Shown here: piece by piece, positions 1 to 4,449 of the stretch | Layout of the letters: each line of letters opens with the position of its first letter | How positions within the stretch are numbered: the stretch's first letter is position 1 | Source: Rhodoferax sp. | GTDB lineage: Bacteria; Pseudomonadota; Gammaproteobacteria; Burkholderiales; Burkholderiaceae_C | Direction: 5' to 3' | Assembly (NCBI GenBank): GCA_029865675.1 | Contig: JARXAU010000172.1 | Span: 1 to 8,573, forward strand | DNA length: 8,573 nucleotides | Translations under genes and position numbers: made by a program | Notes under the pieces: model-generated | What the model saw: the letters and a program-made list of their open reading frames with translations, nothing else | Told to the model about the DNA's origin: nothing | Database searches by the model: none

Positions 1-45
1 ACGCAGCCAAGCGGGTTCGATGGATTCGCGGGTTTGGGGGACTGA
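1..45 (+). CDS. C-terminal end of a possible upstream gene (partial)
   Basis: The first frame is open from the window edge to a TGA at 43-45, immediately followed by a second in-frame TGA at 46-48. It encodes 14 residues rich in Gly and Phe (ending GFAGLGD). The next gene begins at 50, four bases after the stop, which is the tight spacing expected inside a phage operon. Only 14 codons are visible, so this is weak support and no function can be given. Confidence 0.3.
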   Translation, partial: TQPSGFDGFAGLGD

Positions 46-49
46 TGAC

Positions 50-454
50 ATGACCGACATCATCAAACTGGCTAAAGAGGCTGGGTTTCAAATTGCTACC
101 GGATTGAATGGCAAGCATTGGCCTCACTGCGAAGGCTACGACTTGGAGGCAGAGCTTGAGCGCTTTGCGGAGCTTGTAGCCGCGCCCCTGAAGGCTGAGA
201 ACGAGGCCGCACAAAGCGCAGTCAAGACACTGGAGCAACTTGGCTACACGTACCACGGCGGGGAGCTTTGGAAGCCGCCGCTAGGCAAAGCGCCTGATTT
301 CAATTTGATTGACTTGTATAGGGCTGATGCAGAGCGTTACCGCTGGCTGCGTGAAAACTGCGCATTTGAGACAGAGGCATGGTTAAGCCACTGCACACCC
401 CAAGATTACGACAAAGCTATCGACGCAGCACGGGCAAAGGAGCAGACGCCATGA
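50..454 (+). CDS. small phage accessory protein with DAERYRWLR motif
   Basis: A 134-residue soluble protein. I prefer the ATG at 50 over the one at 20: it lies just after the tandem stops of the preceding frame, has a GGGGGA stretch eight bases upstream, and gives the N-terminus MTDIIKLAKEAGF. The N-terminal part (about 1-45) pairs an II-LAKEAGF motif with an ELERFAELVA helix. The C-terminal part has DAERYRWLR at 93-101. Both motifs are, to my knowledge, common in small hypothetical proteins of Burkholderiales phages, where they occur in shuffled combinations; no biochemical role is known to me. There is no membrane segment. Residues about 31-65 should be largely helical. The stop overlaps an ATG (451-454, ATGA), but the frame opened there closes after four codons, so nothing follows directly. 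Confidence is high that it is a gene and low on role. Confidence 0.75.
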   Translation: MTDIIKLAKEAGFQIATGLNGKHWPHCEGYDLEAELERFAELVAAPLKAENEAAQSAVKTLEQLGYTYHGGELWKPPLGKAPDFNLIDLYRADAERYRWLRENCAFETEAWLSHCTPQDYDKAIDAARAKEQTP

Positions 455-485
455 GCCGTCATTAATCGAATTCGTATAAATTTGC

Positions 486-514
486 TTCAAAATTATGCGA
501 GTTCGTACTAATAT
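486..514 (+). promoter_or_regulatory. possible sigma70-type promoter
   Basis: In the only clearly AT-rich stretch of the left part (about 461-514) a TTCAAA at 486-491 is followed, after exactly 17 bases, by TAATAT at 509-514. Each hexamer matches its consensus at four of six positions. It would start transcripts near 521, ahead of the tRNA cluster and spanin genes. Support is limited to spacing and composition. Confidence 0.25.
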
Positions 515-937
515 CGCGCGCGCAGATACACACTCACGCGCGCGGGTGTCGGCTGCGAATCTTGGCGAGAGCCGCCACCTGATCGACAAAGGCCAAAAGG
601 CCCGCGTAGCTTCCGGTGGACAAACTCGCCTCAAAACTTCCATTTTTCAAGCGACGGTGTAGGAAATCGGCACCACGCCAACAAAGAGCAAAACAGCGCC
701 AGTTTTGGCAACGTACAGCGCCCGTGCAGTCGCGGCAGCTTTTGTTGTATCGCTAGGGTTGCGTCTAGCTCGCTTGAATGATGGTGTTGCGGAGCTTTGG
801 GAATTAGCCACCAAGGCAGCTTAGAGAAGGCTCCTTTCATTGCGCGACAAAACCGCTGCTTTACGCGGGGCCGCAGCACCATCAGCCATCACGCCATCGT
901 CAACCCGACCATGACCCCGAATGATCCGCATGAATAG
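495..937 (+). pseudogene. broken reading frame (amber at 660 plus apparent frameshift)
   Basis: From the ATG at 495 the frame codes 55 residues (including ESRHLIDKGQKARVASGG) to a TAG at 660-662. The same frame then stays open for another 53 codons with ordinary composition, including a hydrophobic run AVAAAFVVSLGL, up to a TAG at 822. Near 815 the neighbouring +2 frame becomes protein-like (GSLEKAPFIARQNRC) and continues to a TAG at 935-937. One nonsense change (CAG to TAG is a single substitution) and one small indel would give a single protein of roughly 145 residues. There is no good ribosome binding site before 495. I read it as a decayed phage gene. A genuine 55-residue gene (495-662) is the main alternative. 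The product is not recognised. Confidence 0.4.
515..544. repeat. inverted repeat of alternating CG (8 bp arms)
   Basis: CGCGCGCG at 515-522 is repeated at 537-544. The unit is its own reverse complement, so the two copies can pair as an 8-bp all-GC stem around a 14-base loop. No T-run follows, so it does not look like an intrinsic terminator. It sits at the predicted transcription start of the promoter-like element and inside the broken reading frame, where it encodes Ala/Arg codons. Pure CG alternation is also the classical Z-DNA-prone pattern. Confidence 0.5.
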
Positions 938-973
938 GGGCGCAATCGAACGGGTGCGGGGCGATGCCGTGAT

Positions 974-1053
974 GGTGGTGTAGCTCAGTAGGCAGAGCGC
1001 AAATGTCGCAGGTTCGATCCCTGCCTTTACGGGGCGTGAATCCCGACACCATC
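974..1053 (+). tRNA. degenerate or non-canonical tRNA-like element
   Basis: A 7-bp acceptor-like stem pairs GGTGGTG (974-980) with CACCATC (1047-1053), with one G-U. It is followed by TA and a normal D-arm (GCTC / AGTAGGCA / GAGC, 983-998, keeping the loop GG and the flanking A residues). A 9-base linker (999-1007) replaces the usual single base. Then comes a perfect 5-bp stem, 7-base loop arm at 1008-1024 whose loop, TTCGATC, is the textbook T-loop sequence although it occupies the anticodon-arm position. A 5-base variable region (1025-1029) and a weak T-arm at 1030-1046 follow. CCA is not encoded (A-CCC follows). Read literally the 'anticodon' would be CGA. It is more likely a rearranged or decaying tRNA gene than a working one. 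It lies 12 bases before the intact tRNA-Trp. Confidence 0.4.
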
Positions 1054-1065
1054 ACCCCTCAATTT

Positions 1066-1141
1066 GAACAAGTGGCGCAACTGGCAGCGCAGCGGGCTCC
1101 AAATCCGAAGGTTGTAGGTTCGACTCCTACCTTGTTTGCCA
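1066..1141 (+). tRNA. tRNA-Trp (anticodon CCA)
   Basis: A complete 76-base cloverleaf with encoded CCA. The acceptor stem is GAACAAG (1066-1072) with CTTGTTT (1131-1137), closed by a G-U first pair. The D-arm is GCGC / AACTGGCA / GCGC (1075-1090). The anticodon arm spans 1092-1108 with loop CTCCAAA; the anticodon is at 1099-1101, with U33 and A37 as expected. The variable loop is AGGTT. The T-arm is GTAGG / TTCGACT / CCTAC (1114-1130). The discriminator G at 1138 is the base expected for bacterial tRNA-Trp. The anticodon stem is imperfect: 27-43 is G-A and 31-39 is G-T. All other stems are sound, so function is plausible. Phage-borne tRNAs commonly supplement host translation or replace host tRNAs that are damaged during defence; which applies here cannot be seen. 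Confidence 0.9.
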
Positions 1142-1147
1142 ATTTAC

Positions 1148-1211
1148 GCCCCGGCCGGCACAAAACCCCCCTGTTCAGCTTGTCTCCCTGAACGTACCGG
1201 CTGGGGCACCA
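1148..1211 (+). ncRNA. long-stem hairpin ending in ACCA; possible tRNA remnant
   Basis: GCCCCGGCCGG (1148-1158) pairs with CCGGCTGGGGC (1197-1207) over 11 bp with a single G-U. Inside the loop, GTTCAG (1173-1178) pairs with CTGAAC (1188-1193) around nine bases. The outer 3' strand is followed at once by A-CCA (1208-1211), exactly as in a tRNA acceptor end, but there are no recognisable D- or T-arms. It begins seven bases after tRNA-Trp and ends five bases before the Rz ribosome binding site. It may be a tRNA relic, a processing or stability structure for the tRNA transcript, or a structure that tunes spanin translation. It lacks the T-run of an intrinsic terminator. Confidence 0.4.
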
Positions 1212-1215
1212 ATTC

Positions 1216-1221
1216 AAGGAG
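1216..1221 (+). promoter_or_regulatory. ribosome binding site of Rz
   Basis: AAGGAG lies six bases before the ATG at 1228. It is a strong Shine-Dalgarno match that fixes the Rz start, and it stands just downstream of the ACCA-ended hairpin. Confidence 0.8.
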
Positions 1222-1227
1222 CGCGCC

Positions 1228-1689
1228 ATGCCGCCCTTTGCACGCACCATCCTCACGCACCTACTGGCCGCAATCGTGGCCGGATCTGGTGCTTTCTACG
1301 TTGCCTGGCAGATGCAAGCGGGCAATGTCACTGCTGTGGAGCTGAAACATGCAAACGCCGTCATTGAAGCCACTGATCGCGCAAACACTGCTTGGAGCGC
1401 AATCGCTCGCAACTCTATCGCCGCAACAGTGGCAGCAACGAACCGAGAGACTGCTACGCGGAGCCGCTTGGATGGCGCTCGCACTGAGCGTGACGGCCTG
1501 CAGCGCGACTTGGAAGCCGCAACCGCCCGCCTTGCCCAAGCTACCCCCGCCGCCTGCATTGAGCGAGCCTCTGCCCTTAGTGCCGTACTCGACCAGTGCG
1601 CAGGAGCGTATCAAGACATGGCGGGAAAAGCTGAACGACACGCAAACGATGTCCAAACCTTGATTGAGGCTTGGCCGCGTACCCCGTGA
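1228..1689 (+). CDS. Rz: Rz-like inner-membrane spanin (i-spanin)
   Basis: A 153-residue protein with the layout of phage Rz proteins. A short N-terminus is followed by one membrane segment at about residues 8-28 (LLAAIVAGSGAFYVAW), which anchors it in the inner membrane. A periplasmic region of mostly helical heptad-like sequence rich in Ala, Arg, Thr and Glu (about 38-105) follows. Two cysteines at 110 and 124 flank a helical end, a feature I associate with this Rz subtype. Rz acts at the last step of lysis with the outer-membrane lipoprotein Rz1, fusing or disrupting the outer membrane once peptidoglycan is degraded. The strongest support is the context: an Rz1-type lipoprotein frame is nested completely inside it. 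No holin or endolysin is visible in the window, so the rest of the lysis module presumably lies upstream or elsewhere. Confidence 0.85.
   Translation: MPPFARTILTHLLAAIVAGSGAFYVAWQMQAGNVTAVELKHANAVIEATDRANTAWSAIARNSIAATVAATNRETATRSRLDGARTERDGLQRDLEAATARLAQATPAACIERASALSAVLDQCAGAYQDMAGKAERHANDVQTLIEAWPRTP
1472..1663 (+). CDS. Rz1: Rz1-like outer-membrane spanin lipoprotein (o-spanin), nested in Rz
   Basis: Lies in the +1 frame relative to Rz and wholly within it, as in lambda. A hydrophobic MALALSV segment leads into a lipobox (V-T-A-C); Cys10, counted from the ATG at 1472, would be lipidated and become the mature N-terminus. The mature part is proline-rich (LPKLPPPPALSEPLPLVP), then charged and helical, typical of Rz1, which spans the periplasm to meet Rz. 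The true start is uncertain. The 1472 ATG gives a very short signal peptide with no positive charge. A non-ATG start a few codons upstream (for example CTG, giving LRGAAW before the hydrophobic run) would look more like a normal signal. The frame itself is open from 1349, but that start gives an implausibly long leader. Confidence is high on identity and lower on the start. Confidence 0.82.
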   Translation: MALALSVTACSATWKPQPPALPKLPPPPALSEPLPLVPYSTSAQERIKTWREKLNDTQTMSKP

Positions 1690-1823
1690 AATGCACCCTG
1701 ATCCATTTGGCCGTCCTGCAGGTCTGCTATGGCGACATGCGCCATGAGTGGAACTACAGAACGGCCATCGCGGAGTTGTGGCAAGGGCCACACCACATCG
1801 AGAACCGCAGCATTAGCGGATAA
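1686..1823 (+). CDS. 45-residue protein, GTG start overlapping Rz stop
   Basis: Begins with a GTG sharing bases with the Rz stop (GTGA, 1686-1689), a common arrangement for translational coupling, and ends in TAA at 1821-1823, twenty bases before the next gene. The product opens with a hydrophobic stretch (LIHLAVLQVCYG, with two Cys) and ends in a soluble helical part (EWNYRTAIAELWQG). It fills the gap between two accepted genes in the same direction, and its residue composition is natural. No Shine-Dalgarno is visible before the GTG. A TTG at 1671 is another in-frame start and would add five residues. Function is not recognised. Confidence 0.55.
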   Translation: MKCTLIHLAVLQVCYGDMRHEWNYRTAIAELWQGPHHIENRSISG

Positions 1824-1842
1824 CCCCAAGAGAGACTAAAAG

Positions 1843-2196
1843 ATGGAAAAAGACCGCGTGATCGTAGGTATGAGCAGTTCGCGCCGTGGAGGCATGGCAT
1901 TAGCTGCAGCATTGGCCGCGGCAACACTAGCTGCAGGCGCCACAGCCCCTACTGGTGGGCAGGCAATGCGCGTTATCGCCATGGACGAGACAACCCATTT
2001 GTCCGGACCAACCAAAAACACCGGCAGCAAGAACGACCAGGCCCGCAAGGATGGCGCCCGTGTAGGTACCGGCTATCGCCGCCAAGCCAATGCATCGCGC
2101 CGCAAAGGGCCGGGATGGACGAATGCCCACGCGCAGCGAGTGGCTGCAAAGGTGCGCGCAGTCAAGAAGCATCGCGCCGGCGCCAAAGGGAAGTAA
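1843..2196 (+). CDS. basic protein with hydrophobic N-terminal segment, unknown function
   Basis: 117 residues, preceded by a purine-rich AAGAGAGA (1828-1835) seven bases before the ATG. Residues about 18-37 form an Ala/Leu-rich hydrophobic segment after an Arg-Arg pair, which could be a signal peptide or membrane anchor. The ATG at 1870 (tenth codon) would give a more ordinary signal peptide. The rest (about 58-117) is strongly basic, rich in Lys, Arg, Ala and Gly, ending in KKHRAGAKGK. Such a tail may bind nucleic acid or acidic surfaces, but this is inference. It sits between the spanins and the packaging genes, and the next start follows its stop by three bases. I do not recognise a family. 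Low-complexity Ala stretches make distant similarity searches unreliable. Confidence 0.65.
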   Translation: MEKDRVIVGMSSSRRGGMALAAALAAATLAAGATAPTGGQAMRVIAMDETTHLSGPTKNTGSKNDQARKDGARVGTGYRRQANASRRKGPGWTNAHAQRVAAKVRAVKKHRAGAKGK

Positions 2197-2199
2197 GCC

Positions 2200-2394
2200 A
2201 TGACCATGAGCAAGCAAGACCCCCAAATCAAAGCCGCCCGCCTGATGATGCTGGGCGCAATCTCCGAAATGACCCAAGAGGGGCAGGAGAAGGTCAACGC
2301 CGCAGCCGATAAATTGCGCGAGGTGTTGAAGGACGCAGGCGACGAGGGCCAGATTGCCCTGTCACTGGTAGCCATTGAGAATGCCGGCACCTAA
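2200..2394 (+). CDS. 64-residue helical protein, unknown function
   Basis: The ATG at 2200 has AAAGGGAAG (2185-2193) at good distance; a second ATG at 2206 is possible. The product is small, charged and probably all-helical, with segments around residues 8-25, 27-48 and 50-62, and no membrane segment or cysteine. The stop overlaps the start of the small terminase by 14 bases, so the two are probably translationally coupled and co-expressed. Function is not recognised. Its position directly before the small terminase makes a packaging or DNA-metabolism accessory role conceivable, but nothing in the sequence shows that. Confidence 0.7.
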   Translation: MTMSKQDPQIKAARLMMLGAISEMTQEGQEKVNAAADKLREVLKDAGDEGQIALSLVAIENAGT

Positions 2395-2968
2395 GAAAGC
2401 CCCCGCCAAGAAGGCACCGGCCAAGAAGGCCACACCCAAGACATCAACCGCCCTAAAGGTGAAAGCGGCACCCGCAGATAAGCCAAAAACTGCGCAGAGC
2501 AATGGCGACAAGCCCAAATTCACCCGCGAATCATTCACTGCAGATCAGAAGGCAGCGCACAAGGCGGCAGTCATCGAGGCATTGAACAACGGACAGTCTT
2601 TGCGCTCGTATTGCGACAACGGGCAAGGGCGCCCCAAAGTTCCGACAGTTATTGCCTGGTTGAGTGACGACCCTCAATTTAGTGAGCAGTACACGCGCGC
2701 GAGGGAAGCCGGCGCCGATGTCTTGTTTGATGACCTGGACGATGTGAGCGACGAGGCAGTAAGGGCTGTGCTCCCGGTTCAAGTGCAGGCTTTGCGCCTC
2801 AAGGCTGACAACATCAAGTGGAAATTGGCCCGCATGGCCCCCAAGAAGTACGGGGACAAGCTGCAGGTAGACGCCAAGGTCGAAGAAGTGCCTAAGAACG
2901 ACTCCGACATTGTGGCCGCGCTGGCCAAGTTCGGGATTGTGGCGAAACTAGTGGACCCCGGGGCTTGA
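2381..2968 (+). CDS. terS: terminase small subunit (Sf6-like)
   Basis: 195 residues from the ATG at 2381; an in-frame TTG at 2375 is less likely. The small terminase recognises the packaging site on concatemeric DNA and regulates the large subunit. Residues about 63-97 look like the DNA-binding helix-turn-helix of Sf6-type small terminases (GQSLRSYC, then PTVIAWLSDDPQF), followed by EQYTRAREAGADVLFDDL. The C-terminal part has KADNIKWKLARMAPKKYGDK (141-160), a segment characteristic of this family. The N-terminal tail (1-30) is unusual: near-repeats of KKAPA make it rich in Lys, Ala and Pro, like a histone H1 tail, probably extra non-specific DNA binding. It overlaps the gene before it and, by TTGA, the large subunit after it. 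Identification is confident from motifs plus position. Confidence 0.85.
   Translation: MPAPKKAPAKKAPAKKATPKTSTALKVKAAPADKPKTAQSNGDKPKFTRESFTADQKAAHKAAVIEALNNGQSLRSYCDNGQGRPKVPTVIAWLSDDPQFSEQYTRAREAGADVLFDDLDDVSDEAVRAVLPVQVQALRLKADNIKWKLARMAPKKYGDKLQVDAKVEEVPKNDSDIVAALAKFGIVAKLVDPGA
2393..2440 (+). repeat. short imperfect tandem repeat encoding KKAPA units
   Basis: Imperfect repeats of about 15 bases built on GCCAAGAAGG encode the Lys-Lys-Ala-Pro-Ala units at the start of the small terminase. Such repeats can change copy number by slippage, so tail length may vary between related phages. Confidence 0.55.
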
Positions 2969-4449
2969 GTCAGCTGATTCAGATTGATCCAGTGGCTTCG
3001 GCTGCTGCACTAGACAAACTGAAAGACGCTACCCCCCAAGAAAAGGATGCACTGAGCGCGCTGATTGCAGCCGTTCATAAATCCACGCTGCAGCGCAGTC
3101 TGTACGGCATGTTCCCGACCGGTGGGCCACACCGCCGCGAGCTCTACCCCAAGCACATCGAGTTTTTTGAAGCCGGCGCCCGAGTCCGTGAACGGGTGTT
3201 CATGGCGGCAAACCGGGTAGGCAAGACCGTAAGCGCAGGCTGTGAGCTGGCCTACCACTTGACCGGCAAGTACCCGGCATGGTGGAAAGGCCACCGCTTC
3301 ACCAAGCCCGTGCGGGCCATGATTTCAGGCGACACGCACGAAACAACCCGCGACATCCTGCAGTTGAAACTGCTGGGCGCCACGACAGAGCGCAAAGAAG
3401 ACATTGGTATCGGCCTGATACCTGGAGAGCTGATAACCGGCTTTGTGGCCCGCAACCACGTCAAGGGCGCCGTGGAGAAGGTATCGGTAAGGCACGTCAC
3501 AGGCGGCATCAGCGAGCTATGGCTACGGTCCTACGAGCAGGGCCGCGAGATTTTCCAAGGCTTTGAGCTGGACATATTCTGGGCTGACGAGGAATGCCCG
3601 GAGGATGTGTACGACGAGGCAATGGTGCGCCTGATGACCAAGCGCGGCATTTCCATGCTGACGTTCACGCCCCTGAATGGCCTCACGCCCCTGGTGTTGC
3701 GCTTGCTGAAGGCGCGGGAGCAGGGTCAAGCGGGCATCAGCATCACGCAATGCGGCTGGGACGATGTGCCCCACCTGGACGCAGACATCAAGGCTGAAAT
3801 GATTGCCAAGTTGCCGCCGCACCAGCGTGACGCGCGGACGAAAGGCATTCCGGCGCTTGGATCTGGCGCGATCTACCCGATAGCTGAATCCGAGTTTGTG
3901 GTGGATGACTTTGCAGTGCCCGCACACTGGCCGCGCAGCTACGGCATGGATGTGGGCTGGAACCGCACCGCTGCAGTGTTTGGCGCATGGAATCGAGACA
4001 CCGACACGCTCTACCTGTACTCAGAGCACTACCGCGGGCAGGCAGAACCCAGCATTCACGCTGACGCCATCCGCGCCCGTGGTGAGTGGATGCAAGGCGC
4101 CATTGATCCCGCCAGCCGTGGCCGAAGCCAGAAGGACGGCGAGCAGCTGCTGTACAGCTACCAAAACTTAGGGCTGAACCTGATTCCGGCCATTAACGGG
4201 GTGGAAAGCGGGATCTACGAGACATGGCAGCGCCTATCGACCGGCCGGCTCAAGGTGTTCAAGAGCATGGGCAACTTGCTGGGTGAGTACCGGCTGTACC
4301 GCCGTGACGACAAGGGCCGGGTAGTCAAAGAAAACGACCACGCGCTTGACGCACTGAGATACCTGGTGATGTCAGGCCGAGATATTGCCGGCTTCCCGCC
4401 GGCCAGCACCGGGCGCAAGGCCCGACAAGTAAGCTGGAGAGTTGCATGA
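2965..4449 (+). CDS. terL: terminase large subunit (packaging ATPase and nuclease)
   Basis: 494 residues, a normal length. The motor pumps DNA into the prohead through the portal and cuts it. N-terminal ATPase: Walker A AANRVGKT at 81-88 and Walker B IFWADEE at 204-210, with D208 and the catalytic E209; the following MLTFTPLNGL (231-240) fits the coupling motif. C-terminal RNase H-like nuclease: D329 in YGMDVGW, D381 in GAIDPASRG, and D458/D462 in the ENDHALDALRY motif near the end are the expected acidic metal-binding residues. The assigned start is a TTG sharing bases with the small terminase stop (TTGA, 2965-2968), with GGGG four bases upstream; a GTG at codon 10 and an ATG at codon 49 are alternatives, but the latter would trim the usual N-terminal region. 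The stop overlaps the next start (ATGA). Confidence 0.95.
   Translation: MSQLIQIDPVASAAALDKLKDATPQEKDALSALIAAVHKSTLQRSLYGMFPTGGPHRRELYPKHIEFFEAGARVRERVFMAANRVGKTVSAGCELAYHLTGKYPAWWKGHRFTKPVRAMISGDTHETTRDILQLKLLGATTERKEDIGIGLIPGELITGFVARNHVKGAVEKVSVRHVTGGISELWLRSYEQGREIFQGFELDIFWADEECPEDVYDEAMVRLMTKRGISMLTFTPLNGLTPLVLRLLKAREQGQAGISITQCGWDDVPHLDADIKAEMIAKLPPHQRDARTKGIPALGSGAIYPIAESEFVVDDFAVPAHWPRSYGMDVGWNRTAAVFGAWNRDTDTLYLYSEHYRGQAEPSIHADAIRARGEWMQGAIDPASRGRSQKDGEQLLYSYQNLGLNLIPAINGVESGIYETWQRLSTGRLKVFKSMGNLLGEYRLYRRDDKGRVVKENDHALDALRYLVMSGRDIAGFPPASTGRKARQVSWRVA

Larger units (their letters stand above)
458..973 (+). other. about 500-base stretch without an intact gene
   Basis: No intact gene of normal size is supported between the left accessory gene and the RNA cluster. 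The stretch holds an AT-rich promoter-like segment, an inverted repeat of alternating C and G, and a + strand reading frame that looks protein-like but is interrupted (listed separately). The two minus-strand open frames here (383-643 and 631-882) have no ribosome binding site and unlikely composition, so I do not call them genes. Confidence 0.6.

Noticed and set aside
631..882. Minus-strand frame of 83 codons in the left intergenic stretch
   Set aside because: No ribosome binding site, odd composition (His, Pro, Trp and Cys clusters), and the + strand frame over the same bases looks more protein-like.
495..983. Amber recoding by a phage suppressor tRNA
   Set aside because: No CTA anticodon can be placed in either tRNA-like element, and the large genes contain no internal TAG, so decay is simpler than suppression.
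1066..1141. tRNA-Trp as a prophage attachment site and chromosome boundary
   Set aside because: Phage-type genes lie on both sides and no second copy of the tRNA 3' end is present in the window.
1148..1207. Intrinsic terminator after tRNA-Trp
   Set aside because: The stem is strong but the loop is 38 bases and no T-run follows; the Rz ribosome binding site comes next.
1003..1256. Short frames on both strands across the tRNA region
   Set aside because: They run through tRNA-Trp and the hairpin, so they are explained by RNA genes.
1261..1791. 176-codon minus-strand frame opposite Rz/Rz1
   Set aside because: The spanin pair is strongly supported by its nested lipoprotein and anchor; the antisense frame is a by-product of GC-rich codon use.
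1927..2277. Minus-strand frame opposite the basic protein
   Set aside because: No start signal, rich in His, Cys and Gly, opposite two well-spaced + strand genes.
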